NCBI RefSeq assembly: GCF_018131075.1
Contig: NZ_JAFCLS010000002.1
Coordinates: 186,001-250,000 of the forward strand
DNA from: Bradyrhizobium sp. JYMT SZCCT0428
GTDB lineage: Bacteria > Pseudomonadota > Alphaproteobacteria > Rhizobiales > Xanthobacteraceae
Reading direction: 5' to 3'
DNA length: 64,000 nucleotides
Shown here in pieces: positions 1 through 8,675 of the stretch. A program made the translations under genes and the position numbers. The notes below the pieces were generated by a model. The model searched no databases. It worked only from the letters and a program-made list of their open reading frames with translations, and was not told the DNA's origin. The stretch's first letter is position 1. Each line of letters begins with the position of its first letter.

Positions 1-17
1 CGTTGCAGCCCAAAAGG

Positions 18-455
18 CTACCTTGCTCCGACGTCGTCCCGGCGTTCGGCCGGGGCCACGACCCCGCCCTCCTTGGCGGCCTCGTAGTTCAATTCGACCA
101 TGACGCCGTTGGGATCCGTGACGAAGATCTGCCAGAGGTCGCCGCCGGGAACCTGACGCGAGTCGAATGCCATCGCCTTGGATTTGAGCCGCTGCTGCAT
201 GCCGGCAAAGCCCGTGCTGGCGAAGGCCACGTGATGGACCACGCCGGAATCAGTCTTTTGGGGCTCGTCGGTCTTGGAAATATCGACCAGATGCACCACC
301 GCCTTGCCCTCCGAGTACATCCACGCGCCGGGGAAGGCGAAGTTCGGCCGGGCGCCCTTTTCCAGGCCCAGGATATCCTCGTAAAAACGGACCGTGTCGG
401 CGAGATTCCGAGTCCGGATGTTGAAATGATCGAGCACGCCCACGCTGACGCCCAT
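18..455 (-). CDS. VOC-family (glyoxalase/dioxygenase fold) protein
   Basis: A 145-residue single-module VOC protein. It opens with a typical first strand (LDHFNIRTRNL, about residues 8-18) followed by RFYEDILGLEKG, and ends with a second half-module carrying FVTDPNGVMVELNYE (about 110-125). The spaced His and Glu residues (LDHFNIR, VVHHVAF, VELNYE) are where this superfamily binds a divalent metal. The start is supported by AGGGAG about 7 bases upstream. VOC proteins include glyoxalase I, extradiol dioxygenases and resistance proteins; the substrate cannot be told from the sequence. It is divergent from the dehydrogenase gene that follows. The family call is firm, the function open. Confidence 0.85.
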   Translation of the reverse strand: MGVSVGVLDHFNIRTRNLADTVRFYEDILGLEKGARPNFAFPGAWMYSEGKAVVHLVDISKTDEPQKTDSGVVHHVAFASTGFAGMQQRLKSKAMAFDSRQVPGGDLWQIFVTDPNGVMVELNYEAAKEGGVVAPAERRDDVGAR

Positions 456-500
456 GCGATCTCACTCCCTTTTTTGTGAGTTGTTTGAACCGGGCGATCC

Positions 501-584
501 TAGAGCATAATCGGTTCTGATGGAATCATAACTGACTTCTCTAGACTCTTGTTTTGACGCGTTTTCCTGACGCGAACCGGTGTC
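501..584. repeat. Probable interspersed Bradyrhizobium-type repeat
   Basis: This stretch contains TAGAGCATAATCGGTTCTGA, then CTAGACTCTTGTTTTGACGC and a GACGCGAACCGGTGTCC tail. I recognise this layout from short non-coding repeats scattered through Bradyrhizobium and Rhodopseudomonas genomes. The match is from memory and only one copy is in the window, so the family assignment is tentative. It lies between divergently transcribed genes, and the rest of the 456-739 gap shows no gene. Confidence 0.4.
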
Positions 585-739
585 CGATCGCGCCGGCCAA
601 ACGAAGGCGTTGCCCTTCATGGCGCAGAGGTTATGGTGCGGCCACCCGCCTCAGGGTTCCGCCCGGCCCTTCCCAGCTTCGGTCGAAGTCCGGCCCCCCA
701 AAGATCAAGCCCGCAAGGGCAAACGATAAGGTAGCACAC

Positions 740-1609
740 ATGGCTAAAGTCGCATTTCTCGGTCTCGGCGTGATGGGTTTCCCGATGGCGGGCCATCTGG
801 CGAAAAAAGGCGGCCACGAGGTCACTGTTTACAACCGGACCGGAGCCAAGGCGAAGGAATGGGCGGACAAGTTCGGCGGCCGCACGGCGGCAACGCCAAA
901 GGCCGCTGCCGAAGGCCAGGACTTCGTGATGTGCTGCGTCGGCAATGACAATGATTTGCGCGCGGTCACGATTGGCGCTGACGGCGCCTTTGCCGGCATG
1001 ACGAAGGGCGCGACCTTCGTCGACCACACCACCGCGTCCGCCGAAGTCGCCCGCGAGCTCGATGCCGCGGCCACCAAAGCCGGCTTCAAATTCATCGATG
1101 CGCCGGTGTCCGGCGGCCAGGCCGGCGCCGAAAACGGCGTCCTGACCGTGATGTGCGGCGGCGCCGCGGACGCCTATGCCGGCGCCGAGCCCGTGATCGC
1201 GGCCTATGCGCGGATGTGCAAGCTGCTCGGACCGGCCGGTTCCGGTCAGTTAACAAAGATGGTCAACCAGATCTGTATCGCGGGGCTGGTCCAGGGCCTC
1301 TCCGAAGGCATTCATTTCGCGAAAAAATCCGGCCTCGACGTCCAGGCCGTGATCGAGACCATCTCCAAGGGCGCCGCCCAGTCCTGGCAGATGGAGAACC
1401 GCTACAAGACCATGAACGACGGCAAGTTCGATTTCGGCTTTGCAGTCGAATGGATGCGCAAGGATCTGTCGATCTGCATCGCCGAATCCCGCCGCAACGG
1501 CGCCAACCTGCCGGTCACCGCGCTGGTCGATCAGTTCTATTCCGAGGTCGAGAAAATGGGCGGCAAGCGCTGGGACACGTCAAGCCTGCTGGCCAGGCTG
1601 CAGCGCTGA
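740..1609 (+). CDS. NAD(P)-dependent beta-hydroxyacid dehydrogenase (3-hydroxyisobutyrate dehydrogenase family)
   Basis: About 289 residues, the usual size for this family. The N-terminus MAKVAFLGLGVMGFPMAGHL carries the GxGxMG dinucleotide-binding turn. The substrate-binding segment DAPVSGGQAGAENG lies near residue 118, and the catalytic Lys region KMVNQICIAG near 170. Upstream in-frame codons exist back to 554, but the GxGxxG motif should sit at the very N-terminus, so the ATG at 740 is chosen. Such enzymes oxidise 3-hydroxyisobutyrate, tartronate semialdehyde or related acids; the substrate is not determined. It stands as a single gene ahead of the histidine kinase. Confidence 0.9.
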   Translation: MAKVAFLGLGVMGFPMAGHLAKKGGHEVTVYNRTGAKAKEWADKFGGRTAATPKAAAEGQDFVMCCVGNDNDLRAVTIGADGAFAGMTKGATFVDHTTASAEVARELDAAATKAGFKFIDAPVSGGQAGAENGVLTVMCGGAADAYAGAEPVIAAYARMCKLLGPAGSGQLTKMVNQICIAGLVQGLSEGIHFAKKSGLDVQAVIETISKGAAQSWQMENRYKTMNDGKFDFGFAVEWMRKDLSICIAESRRNGANLPVTALVDQFYSEVEKMGGKRWDTSSLLARLQR

Positions 1610-1623
1610 TCGAAGAGGTTAAT

Positions 1624-1638
1624 TTAACCTCGCGTTAA
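1624..1638. promoter_or_regulatory. CtrA-type box (TTAA-N7-TTAA)
   Basis: TTAACCTCGCGTTAA matches exactly the full CtrA recognition pattern known from Caulobacter and other alphaproteobacteria. It lies about 100 bases upstream of the histidine kinase gene and just after the preceding stop codon. A looser TTAA-N8-TTAA follows near 1657-1672. A 6-bp inverted repeat (GAGGTT/AACCTC, 1615-1631) overlaps it. Regulation by CtrA is inferred from the motif only. Confidence 0.5.
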
Positions 1639-1703
1639 CGGGATTCTTTAGCTCTTTAAGTCATCGCTTAAGGATTTGGGCTCACAGATAGACAATACAA
1701 AAA

Positions 1704-1722
1704 GCCCGCGCGGTTCGCGGGC
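1704..1722. terminator. GC-rich hairpin in the histidine kinase leader
   Basis: GCCCGCG and CGCGGGC form a perfect 7-bp stem around a 5-base loop. The plus strand has AAAAA immediately before it, so on the minus strand the hairpin is followed by a T run, as in an intrinsic terminator. It begins 36 bases before the kinase start codon. It may block antisense transcription or fold in the kinase mRNA leader. Confidence 0.45.
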
Positions 1723-1739
1723 AGGGTTTGTGTTGTTTA

Positions 1740-3344
1740 ATGAGTAATCCCGCAGAAAAGCCCGAGGTTGTCCAGCTTCCGGCGGACCCGCCAGTCGCCG
1801 CGCCGGTCAATACCCGGCGCGCCGCGGCGCAGCGGGTGCGCGAGGCGCGCGACCGGTTAACGTCGACCAGCGGAACCCGCCCGGCTTTCGACACCGAACT
1901 GCTCCGGCAATATGCCCAGACGCGGATGTCGGCCTCATACGTCGTCATGCTGCTGGTGGTTGCGACCGGTGTGCTGTTCGGCTTTTGGATGCACGTGCTT
2001 GCGGCCCTGGCCTGGACCTTCGGCATGCTGTGCATCCATGCCGTCATCATCCGCAATTGCCGGAGATTTCTGGCGGTGCAGCCCTCGCTCGCCGCCACGC
2101 GCAAATGGCGCACGCGATTTGTGCTGCTCGACCTGCTCTACGGCCTGTGCTGGACCGCGATCCTGATCCACCCCGCCGGCCTCGACGTCGTGTCGAACAC
2201 GATGATGATGTTCCTGATGCTGCTGGTGATCGCGGTGTCGAGCATGCTGGCGGCCAGCCTGCCGATTGCGGCGCTGGCGGCCACCGCGCCGGTGACGGCC
2301 GCGATCGCGCTGAATTTCGTGCTGGGCGGCACTTTCGACACCTACGCGCTGGCCATGCTGGCGCTGGCCGCCGAAGGCTATTTCGCGCTGCTCGCCCATC
2401 GCCTGCACTCGACGACGCTGGCGACGCTGGAGGCGCGCGCCGAAAAGGATGCGCTGATCGGCGAGCTCGAGCAGGCCAAGGCGATCTCCGACGAGGCGCG
2501 GCATCGCGCCGAATCCGCCAACGTCGCCAAGTCGCGCTTCCTCGCGCAGATGAGCCACGAACTGCGCACGCCGCTGAACGCGATCCTCGGATTCTCCGAG
2601 GTGATGAAGAGCGAGATTTTTGGCGCGCACACCGTGCCGGTCTACAAGGAATATTCCGCCGACATCCACAATTCCGGCGTCCACCTGCTCAACCTCATCA
2701 ACGAGATCCTCGACCTGTCGCGGATCGAGGCCGGCCGCTACGAACTGAACGAGGAAGCGGTGTCGCTGGTGCATGTCGTCGCCGACTGCCACCATTTGCT
2801 GAAACTGCGCGCCACCAGCCGCGGCATCACCATCCACGAAGTGTTCGAACAGGGCATGCCGCGGATCTGGGGCGACGAGCGCGCCACCCGCCAGATCGTG
2901 CTCAACTTGTTGTCGAACTCGATCAAGTTCACGCCGCAAGGCGGCGATATCTGGCTGAAGGTCGGCTGGACCGCGTCCGGCGGCCAGTATCTGAGCGTCA
3001 AGGACACCGGCTCCGGCATTGCCGAAGACGAAATCCCGATCGTCCTGGCGTCGTTCGGCCAGGGCTCCAACTCGATCAAGTCGGCCGAACAGGGCGCGGG
3101 GCTGGGACTGCCGATCGCAAAAAGCCTGATCGACATGCATGGCGGCACCTTCACGCTGAAATCGAAGCTGCGGATCGGCACCGAGGTAATCGTCACCTTC
3201 CCGCCGGAACGCGTGATGTCGGCGCTGGCGCCGATGGCCGAGGAGGCCCCGCCCCTGCAGCCGGAGCCCGTCATCATTGCGACCGCCGACGAGAAGCGCC
3301 GGGCGCGTCACAAACCGATCATGAGCGCCGGAACAGGACTGTAA
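1740..3344 (+). CDS. Membrane-bound sensor histidine kinase (PleC/DivJ-like)
   Basis: About 534 residues. Several hydrophobic segments lie between roughly residues 60 and 220. A short coiled linker leads into a HisKA domain with phospho-acceptor His273 in FLAQMSHELRTPLNAILGFS. The HATPase domain shows the N box (LNLLSNSIKF), G1 (DTGSGI) and G2 (GAGLGLPIAKSL). The H-box sequence is of the type found in alphaproteobacterial PleC, DivJ and related cell-cycle kinases. No response regulator is adjacent. An exact CtrA-type box upstream supports a cell-cycle link, but that link is inference. The ATG at 1740 (MSNPAEK) is preferred over one four codons earlier. Confidence 0.88.
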   Translation: MSNPAEKPEVVQLPADPPVAAPVNTRRAAAQRVREARDRLTSTSGTRPAFDTELLRQYAQTRMSASYVVMLLVVATGVLFGFWMHVLAALAWTFGMLCIHAVIIRNCRRFLAVQPSLAATRKWRTRFVLLDLLYGLCWTAILIHPAGLDVVSNTMMMFLMLLVIAVSSMLAASLPIAALAATAPVTAAIALNFVLGGTFDTYALAMLALAAEGYFALLAHRLHSTTLATLEARAEKDALIGELEQAKAISDEARHRAESANVAKSRFLAQMSHELRTPLNAILGFSEVMKSEIFGAHTVPVYKEYSADIHNSGVHLLNLINEILDLSRIEAGRYELNEEAVSLVHVVADCHHLLKLRATSRGITIHEVFEQGMPRIWGDERATRQIVLNLLSNSIKFTPQGGDIWLKVGWTASGGQYLSVKDTGSGIAEDEIPIVLASFGQGSNSIKSAEQGAGLGLPIAKSLIDMHGGTFTLKSKLRIGTEVIVTFPPERVMSALAPMAEEAPPLQPEPVIIATADEKRRARHKPIMSAGTGL

Positions 3345-3389
3345 CTGGAGCGCTTGCGCAAACCACCGAAAGCATTTCACACTCCCTGA

Positions 3390-3593
3390 ATGAGCAAAGA
3401 AACGCCGTGTATCGCAGTCTGCATGATGGACCCCAAAACCAAACTCTGCTTCGGCTGCGGACGAACGCTGCCGGAAATCGCGCAATGGCACCGCATGGAC
3501 AGCGCGGAGCGGCTGGCCGTGATGGCAGGATTGCCGGCCCGCATGGCAGAGGCCGGTCTGGCGCAGATCGCGGAGCGTCCGACGTCCAGCTGA
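3390..3593 (+). CDS. DUF1289 small Cys-rich protein
   Basis: A 67-residue protein with the DUF1289 signature: TPCIAVCMMDPKTKLCFGCGRTLPEI (residues 5-30) with four Cys, then WHRMDSAERLAVMAGLPAR. The Cys pattern suggests a small metal site. The family is widespread in proteobacteria and has no well-defined role. It lies 45 bases after the kinase gene and 31 bases before the aspartic protease gene, probably in the same transcript. Confidence 0.88.
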   Translation: MSKETPCIAVCMMDPKTKLCFGCGRTLPEIAQWHRMDSAERLAVMAGLPARMAEAGLAQIAERPTSS

Positions 3594-3624
3594 TCGATCG
3601 CAGGACTGCCCAGGGGGGCGCGCG

Positions 3625-4197
3625 ATGAGCCGCATCCTGCTCGTCCTGATCATGCTCGCCGCCACCGCCGGCGCCGTCGTTGCTTACGGCGACCCCGAAC
3701 AGATCGCACGCGCCAGCGACCAGGTTTCGCAGATGCTGCGGCGGCACAGCCCGCAGCCGGCGCCCGCCGTGCAGATCGCCCGCGGCCAGGCCGGCGAATT
3801 CGCGCTGCATGCCAAGATCAACGGCGTCAAGGCGCCGATGGTGATCGACACCGGCGCGACCTCGGTGGTGCTGACCTGGGAAACCGCGAAGGCGATCGGG
3901 TTGCCGCTCGAAATGCTCGAATACAACGTCGACGTCGAAACCGTGGGCGGGCACACCAAGGCGGCGCGGCTGACGCTCGACCGTCTCGCGGTCGGTCATC
4001 TCGTCGAGAAATCGGTCCCGGCGCTGGTGGTGCAGCGCGGGCAGATGAAAACCAACCTGCTCGGCATGAGCTTTCTGGATCGCCTGGAAAGCTGGGGCGT
4101 CAAGGCCGACCAGCTGATGCTGCACGGCTATCCCGACGTGACGGGCAGCGTCAGCGCCCCGCGCCGCCCCCGGCGCGACCGCGCGGCCGCCAACTAG
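3625..4197 (+). CDS. Retropepsin-like aspartic protease (TIGR02281 type)
   Basis: A 190-residue protein with an N-terminal hydrophobic signal or anchor (ILLVLIMLAATAGAVVA). The single catalytic motif VIDTGATSVVLTW has its Asp at residue 75, followed by a flap-like segment and LLGMSFLDRL near 150, the retropepsin hallmark. One motif per chain implies a homodimer, as in retroviral proteases. The signal segment places it in the periplasm or at the inner membrane. It follows the DUF1289 gene closely. The C-terminus is Arg/Pro-rich. Family call firm, substrate unknown. Confidence 0.85.
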   Translation: MSRILLVLIMLAATAGAVVAYGDPEQIARASDQVSQMLRRHSPQPAPAVQIARGQAGEFALHAKINGVKAPMVIDTGATSVVLTWETAKAIGLPLEMLEYNVDVETVGGHTKAARLTLDRLAVGHLVEKSVPALVVQRGQMKTNLLGMSFLDRLESWGVKADQLMLHGYPDVTGSVSAPRRPRRDRAAAN

Positions 4198-4214
4198 CGC
4201 GATCGCATCGCGCT
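4196..4214. terminator. Perfect hairpin between convergent genes
   Basis: AGCGCGAT and ATCGCGCT form an 8-bp perfect stem with a 3-base loop. The hairpin overlaps the stop codon of the protease gene and precedes the end of dctM on the other strand. There is no strong T run, so it may act as a bidirectional, partly Rho-assisted end point. Confidence 0.4.
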
Positions 4215-4231
4215 GACGGGTGCCTTGCAGA

Positions 4232-5632
4232 TCAATTCGGCCCGAGCGCCGAAGCGGCGACTTTTGCCGGCATCACATACTCGATCTGCACCTTCTTGCG
4301 ATCCGCATCCCTGCGGGCCTGCAACCAGCCTGGAAACCACATCGCGATCGCCGGGAAGATCAGCACCAGGACCACGCAGAGAACCTGAATGACCATGAAG
4401 TCCGCCATGCCGCGGTAGATCAACCGCAGATTCCATTCCCTCACGACCTGCTTGAGGTAATAGGCCGACATCGCGACGGGTGGAGACAGGAACGCCGTCT
4501 GCAGAACGACCGCGACGATGCAGCCGAACCACACCATGTCGTAGCCGAGGCCTTTGGCCACCGGCGCCAGCATGGGCAGAAAGATAAACACGATCGCCGG
4601 CCATTCGAACGGCCAGCCGAGCAGGAAAATCAGCGTCAGCAGCAGCGTCATGGTGCCCCAGGCCGGCAGCGGTGAGGCAAGCAGGGCATTGGTCATCCAG
4701 CTCGCGGTGCCGAGCCAGGCGAACACCGCACCGAACACGTTGGAAGCGACCGCGAGCAGCAGCACCATGCTGGTGGTCGCCATCGTGCTGTAGCAGGCCT
4801 GCAGCAAACCGCTCCACGTGAATTTGCCGTAGAGGATGACCAGAAGGATGGCGCCGAGCGCGCCGAGTGCCGCCGCCTCCGCCGCCGTCGTGATGCCGGC
4901 CAGGATCGCACCCAGCGTGACGATGGTCAGCACCGTCACCGGAACGAGGCCGACCAGGCACTCCCACAGCACGACCTTCATCGATTCCGGCCGCTCATCG
5001 AGTGGCACCGGGGGACCGAGCTTCGGATTGAAATGACAGCGGATCAGCGTGTAGGCGATGAACATGCCGGACAGGAGGAAGCCCGGGCCGAACGCGGCCG
5101 CGTACAAATCGATGATCGAGATATCGAGCACGGGCGCCATCACGACCAGCATCACCGATGGCGGAATCAGGATGCCGAGCGTGCCGCCAGCCGCGATCGC
5201 GCCCGCCGACATGCGCACGTCGTAGCCGGAGCGGATCATCATCGGCCCGGCCATGATGCCGAGCAGCGCCACCGTCGCGCCCACGGTTCCGGCAGCGATG
5301 CCGAACAGCGTCGCGGTGACGATGACGACCACGTATAATGCGCCCTTCAGCGGCGCAAACAGATCGCGGAACGCCTTGAACAGCCGTTCCATCAGCCCGG
5401 CCTGATCGCAGATGAAGCCCATCAGGATGAACATGGGCACCGCGACCAGTTCGTCCTGCTTCATGATGCCGATGGTCTGCAGGTAGGCGAGGCTGAGCAC
5501 CCGCGGCCCCATGCCGATGTAGCCGAACACGCCTGCGAGAAACAAAAGCGTGAAGCTGATCGGCAGACCGATGAAGATCGCCCCCAGCATCACCAGCAGC
5601 ATGAATAGGCCAAGCAGCTCCAGTCCGGTCAT
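4232..5632 (-). CDS. dctM: TRAP transporter large permease (DctM)
   Basis: About 466 residues starting at MTGLELLGLFMLLVMLGAIF, with roughly a dozen hydrophobic segments. Motifs typical of the 12-TM DctM subunit are LPISFTLLFLAGVFGYIGMG, VPMFILMGFICDQAGL and GGTLGILIPPSVMLVVM. It overlaps the end of the small permease gene by four bases (ATGA), showing translational coupling. In-frame codons run further upstream to 5776 but would overlap dctQ heavily. With DctQ and DctP it forms a sodium-driven, binding-protein-dependent importer, usually for carboxylates or other organic anions. Confidence 0.93.
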   Translation of the reverse strand: MTGLELLGLFMLLVMLGAIFIGLPISFTLLFLAGVFGYIGMGPRVLSLAYLQTIGIMKQDELVAVPMFILMGFICDQAGLMERLFKAFRDLFAPLKGALYVVVIVTATLFGIAAGTVGATVALLGIMAGPMMIRSGYDVRMSAGAIAAGGTLGILIPPSVMLVVMAPVLDISIIDLYAAAFGPGFLLSGMFIAYTLIRCHFNPKLGPPVPLDERPESMKVVLWECLVGLVPVTVLTIVTLGAILAGITTAAEAAALGALGAILLVILYGKFTWSGLLQACYSTMATTSMVLLLAVASNVFGAVFAWLGTASWMTNALLASPLPAWGTMTLLLTLIFLLGWPFEWPAIVFIFLPMLAPVAKGLGYDMVWFGCIVAVVLQTAFLSPPVAMSAYYLKQVVREWNLRLIYRGMADFMVIQVLCVVLVLIFPAIAMWFPGWLQARRDADRKKVQIEYVMPAKVAASALGPN

Positions 5633-6222
5633 ATCTCGATCTTTTCCTTGTGCTCGAACTCGCGCCCGAACTGGATCTGATACCAGCACTTCAGGACTTC
5701 GGAGACGCCCTGAACCATGAGAAGGACCGCCGCCAGCGGGATGGTGGCCCGGAACGGCCACATGATCACGCGCCACACGCTTTCCTGCGACCTCTCGCCG
5801 GTGTCCCAGGAATGCAACGCGGCGTCGTAGCTGACTACCATGAAGGTGATCATGACCGGGTAGAACAGCAGGATGTAGGAGATCATGTCGATGATCCCCT
5901 TGGTGCGTTCCGAAAAATTCTCCCAGTAGATATCGGTTCGAACGTGCGCACCCTTGTAGAGCGCATATCCGCAGGCGAGCATGAAGGCCGCGCCGTTAGC
6001 CATGAAGCTCGACTCGTAAACCCAGGCGGTCGGGGCGTTGAACCCGTAACGCATCACGACCTCGTAGGTGATCGTCACCACGAGGAACAGCATCGTCAGG
6101 GAGATGAGTTTGCCGGTGACGTCCGAGAACCGGTCAATGGCCCGAATGATCGTGTAGAAGGCGTGTGGAAACTCTCTTCCCACGCCAGCAGGGTACGAGG
6201 CTCCGCCGTCAGTCGACATCAT
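5629..6222 (-). CDS. dctQ: TRAP transporter small permease (DctQ)
   Basis: About 197 residues with four predicted membrane segments (around LISLTMLFLVVTITYEVVMR, FMANGAAFMLACGYAL, ISYILLFYPVMITFMVV and TIPLAAVLLMVQGVSEVL), the DctQ layout. The chosen ATG has AAGGGGGAT directly upstream; a second ATG follows at 6219. The protein is longer than many DctQ subunits. It lies between dctP and dctM on the minus strand, as usual for TRAP operons. Confidence 0.9.
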   Translation of the reverse strand: MMSTDGGASYPAGVGREFPHAFYTIIRAIDRFSDVTGKLISLTMLFLVVTITYEVVMRYGFNAPTAWVYESSFMANGAAFMLACGYALYKGAHVRTDIYWENFSERTKGIIDMISYILLFYPVMITFMVVSYDAALHSWDTGERSQESVWRVIMWPFRATIPLAAVLLMVQGVSEVLKCWYQIQFGREFEHKEKIEI

Positions 6223-6237
6223 GATCCCCCTTGAAAA

Positions 6238-6268
6238 GCAACTGGCGCCTGTCAATGACGCCAGTTGC
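6238..6268 (-). promoter_or_regulatory. Intercistronic hairpin between dctP and dctQ
   Basis: GCAACTGGCG and CGCCAGTTGC are perfect 10-base complements separated by 11 bases, between the dctP stop and the dctQ start. Such a stem inside a binding-protein/permease operon commonly protects the upstream mRNA or terminates part of the transcripts, giving more binding protein than permease. The role is inferred from position. Confidence 0.55.
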
Positions 6269-6283
6269 GCACGCGAAAGCGGA

Positions 6284-7411
6284 TCACTTCTTCTGCAGAT
6301 AGACCTTGTCCTTCCAGTAGTACTCGCCGGCGAAATTATACGGCGGGAACCAGGAAAGCTTGAACGGGACGATCTTCTCGGCGTAGGCCTTCTGACTGTC
6401 CATCGCCTTCTTGTAGAAAGGATTCTTGGCGGCGTACTCGGACTGGATCTTCTCCCACTCGTCGAGGAAGTTCTTCAGGACATCATCCGGCGTGCGATGC
6501 ATTTGGACGCCCATCTTGAGGAGGTCCTGGCAGGCCTGCGCGGTCTCGCGGTTGAAGGAGAAATTGCGCTGCGTCGTGGCGTAGACGCTGGCAACCTTGA
6601 TGATCTCCTGCAGGTCCGGCGTCAGCTTCTTCCAGACATCGCCGTTGATCATCAACTGGCCGCCGGTGACGGGCTCGTGCATGCCAGGGGTGTAGTAGTG
6701 CTTCGCGACCTGATGCAGACCGAGCTTCTTGTCTTCCTCGCAGTTGATCCATTCAGCGCCTTCGATCACGCCGCGCTCCATCGCCGGGACGATCTCGCCG
6801 CCCGGTATGGTGACGACCGACACGCCAAGCCGGCCGTAGGTCTCCGCGCCGATGCCGTAGATGCGATACTTCATCCCCTTGAGGTCGGCGAGGCTGTTGA
6901 TCTCTTTCTTGAACCAGCCCATGCCTTGCGGATAGTCGGTCGGAATCGGGAAGCCCACGACGTTAAGCTTGAGGACGTCGCGGTAGAATTCTTCCAGCAG
7001 GGCCATGCCGCCACCGTCGTAGTACCAGGCCCAGTAGTCGCTCCCGTCCATGCCGAACAGCGGACCGTGCGACATCGGAATCGTCGCCGTGTTGCGACCG
7101 AGGATGTAGCCGAACGGCGCCATTCCGACATCGAGAACGTTCTTCGACGTTGCGTCGAAGACCTCGAACGGGGGAACGATGGCGCCGGCGGGGAGCGTTT
7201 CAATCTTGAGGCGGCCAGCCGTCATCTTTTCGACGGTCTCGGCCCACAATTTGAAGATGAGGTGGAAGTTCGACGACGCGGGGTGGGTCGATTGCCCTTT
7301 TAATACAAGGGGCTTGGGCGCCGGAGCCGGGGTCTGAGCCTGGGCTGGGTCCGTAAAGGTGGCGGCGAGTCCGAGGGCAGCAGCCACGACAATAGACGTG
7401 TATCTGAGCAT
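6284..7411 (-). CDS. dctP: TRAP transporter solute-binding protein (DctP)
   Basis: About 375 residues. A signal peptide (SIVVAAALGLAATFTDPAQAQ) is followed by a DctP fold with HPASSNFHLIFKLWAETVEKMTAGRLKIETLPAG and, centrally, GMKYRIYGIGAETYGRLGVSVVTIPGGEIVPAMERGVIEGAEW. The Arg in MKYRIYG lies where DctP proteins bind a ligand carboxylate, which hints at an organic acid. The ATG at 7411 is preferred over the GTG at 7417 because GGGAGGAG lies at good spacing. It is the first gene of the dctP-dctQ-dctM operon. No regulator is adjacent. Confidence 0.92.
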   Translation of the reverse strand: MLRYTSIVVAAALGLAATFTDPAQAQTPAPAPKPLVLKGQSTHPASSNFHLIFKLWAETVEKMTAGRLKIETLPAGAIVPPFEVFDATSKNVLDVGMAPFGYILGRNTATIPMSHGPLFGMDGSDYWAWYYDGGGMALLEEFYRDVLKLNVVGFPIPTDYPQGMGWFKKEINSLADLKGMKYRIYGIGAETYGRLGVSVVTIPGGEIVPAMERGVIEGAEWINCEEDKKLGLHQVAKHYYTPGMHEPVTGGQLMINGDVWKKLTPDLQEIIKVASVYATTQRNFSFNRETAQACQDLLKMGVQMHRTPDDVLKNFLDEWEKIQSEYAAKNPFYKKAMDSQKAYAEKIVPFKLSWFPPYNFAGEYYWKDKVYLQKK

Positions 7412-7642
7412 TCTCACTCCTCCCTTTTGGCAGCATTTCTCCTTGGTTGATGGTTTTTTGATTTTGTGAACTGAAGTTACGGACGGGATGATTGCGCTGT
7501 CAAGGCGATATCTGTCGGACCGGCAAGTGAGCCGGTGAAAGATGGCGTGGCCTGGCTCGTGAAATCGAGACAGTTAGTTGAAGGAGTTGCCGGCAGCACC
7601 AGCGCTGCCATCAGCCTGGATTGCGCGCCGGCCGCGTTGCCG

Positions 7643-8638
7643 TCAGGCCGCGATCGAAGACGCCGCGCGGGCTTCGACCAGCGCAATCGCATCGCACAAT
7701 ACGTTGGCGCCGGCGCCTTGCCTGACGCCGTTTTCGGCGAGATGGCGGCGGAAGGCGCGCGCCCCCGGCACGCCGTGAAATGCACCGACGAAGTGCCGCG
7801 TCATCGAATGCAGCCGCGTGCCCTGCCCGAGCTGGTTTTCGATGTAGGGCATCATGGCCTCGAACACATCCTTCATGGTCGGATGCGGCGCCGCCTCGCC
7901 GAACAATTCCGGATCGACATTGAGCAAGCGCCACGGCTCCTGATAGGCCGCCCGCCCCAGCATCACACCATCGACATGGGCAAGATGCGCCTTCGCCTCG
8001 GCAAGGCTGCCGATCCCGCCATTGATGATGACGGGCACCTCGGGCAGCGCGGCCTTCAGCCGATAGACTCTGTTGTAATCAAGCGGCGGAATGTCGCGGT
8101 TCTCCTTCGGCGACAAGCCGTTGAGCCAGGCCTTGCGGGCGTGCACGACCAGCGCATCGGCGCCCGCGGCAACGACGCCGCGCGCCAGCACGTCCAGCGC
8201 CACTTCCGGATCCTGGTCGTCGATCCCGATACGGCATTTGACCGTGACGGGAATGTTCACCGCGCGCTTCATCGCCGCGACGCCCTCGGCAACCAACGCC
8301 GGCTCTGCCATCAGGCAGGCGCCGAAGCGGCCGTCCTTTACCCGGTCCGACGGACAGCCGACGTTGAGGTTGATCTCGTCATAGCCGAAATCCTCGCCGA
8401 TCTTGGCGGCGGTAGCGAGATCGCGCGGATCGGAGCCGCCAAGCTGCAGCGCAACGGGGTGCTCGCTTTGGTCGAAGCCAAGCAGCCGCATTCGGTCGCC
8501 ATGAATGATGGCGCCGGTCGTCAGCATCTCCGTGTAAAGCCGCGCCCGCCGCGTCATCAGACGGTGGAACACGCGGCAATGCCGGTCGGTCCAATCCATC
8601 ATGGGTGCAACGGAAAAGCGATAGTCTTGATATTTCAA
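7643..8638 (-). CDS. dusA: tRNA-dihydrouridine(20/20a) synthase
   Basis: A 331-residue FMN enzyme. Signatures are FSVAPMMDWTDRHCRVFHRL near the N-terminus, LNVGCPSDRVKDGRFGACLM with the catalytic Cys (about residue 99), the phosphate-binding INGGIGSLAEA, and DGVMLGRAAYQEPW. The RHCR start and the long C-terminal helical domain fit DusA rather than DusB or DusC. It reduces uridines in the D-loop of tRNA. It lies next to an integrase and a tRNA fragment, though nothing links its function to them. Confidence 0.93.
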   Translation of the reverse strand: MKYQDYRFSVAPMMDWTDRHCRVFHRLMTRRARLYTEMLTTGAIIHGDRMRLLGFDQSEHPVALQLGGSDPRDLATAAKIGEDFGYDEINLNVGCPSDRVKDGRFGACLMAEPALVAEGVAAMKRAVNIPVTVKCRIGIDDQDPEVALDVLARGVVAAGADALVVHARKAWLNGLSPKENRDIPPLDYNRVYRLKAALPEVPVIINGGIGSLAEAKAHLAHVDGVMLGRAAYQEPWRLLNVDPELFGEAAPHPTMKDVFEAMMPYIENQLGQGTRLHSMTRHFVGAFHGVPGARAFRRHLAENGVRQGAGANVLCDAIALVEARAASSIAA

Positions 8639-8675
8639 CAGTTTATCTTACTCTTCAATGGGATGAACAGCGAAC

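Noticed and set aside
1935..3665. Long antisense frames over the histidine kinase, including one of 576 codons
   Set aside because: They lie antisense or out of frame to a gene with clear kinase motifs, are Arg/Gln/His-rich, and show no domain. GC-rich third positions produce such frames.
6221..7303. A 360-codon plus-strand frame opposite dctP
   Set aside because: It is antisense to a gene with a signal peptide and DctP motifs, and shows no domain of its own.
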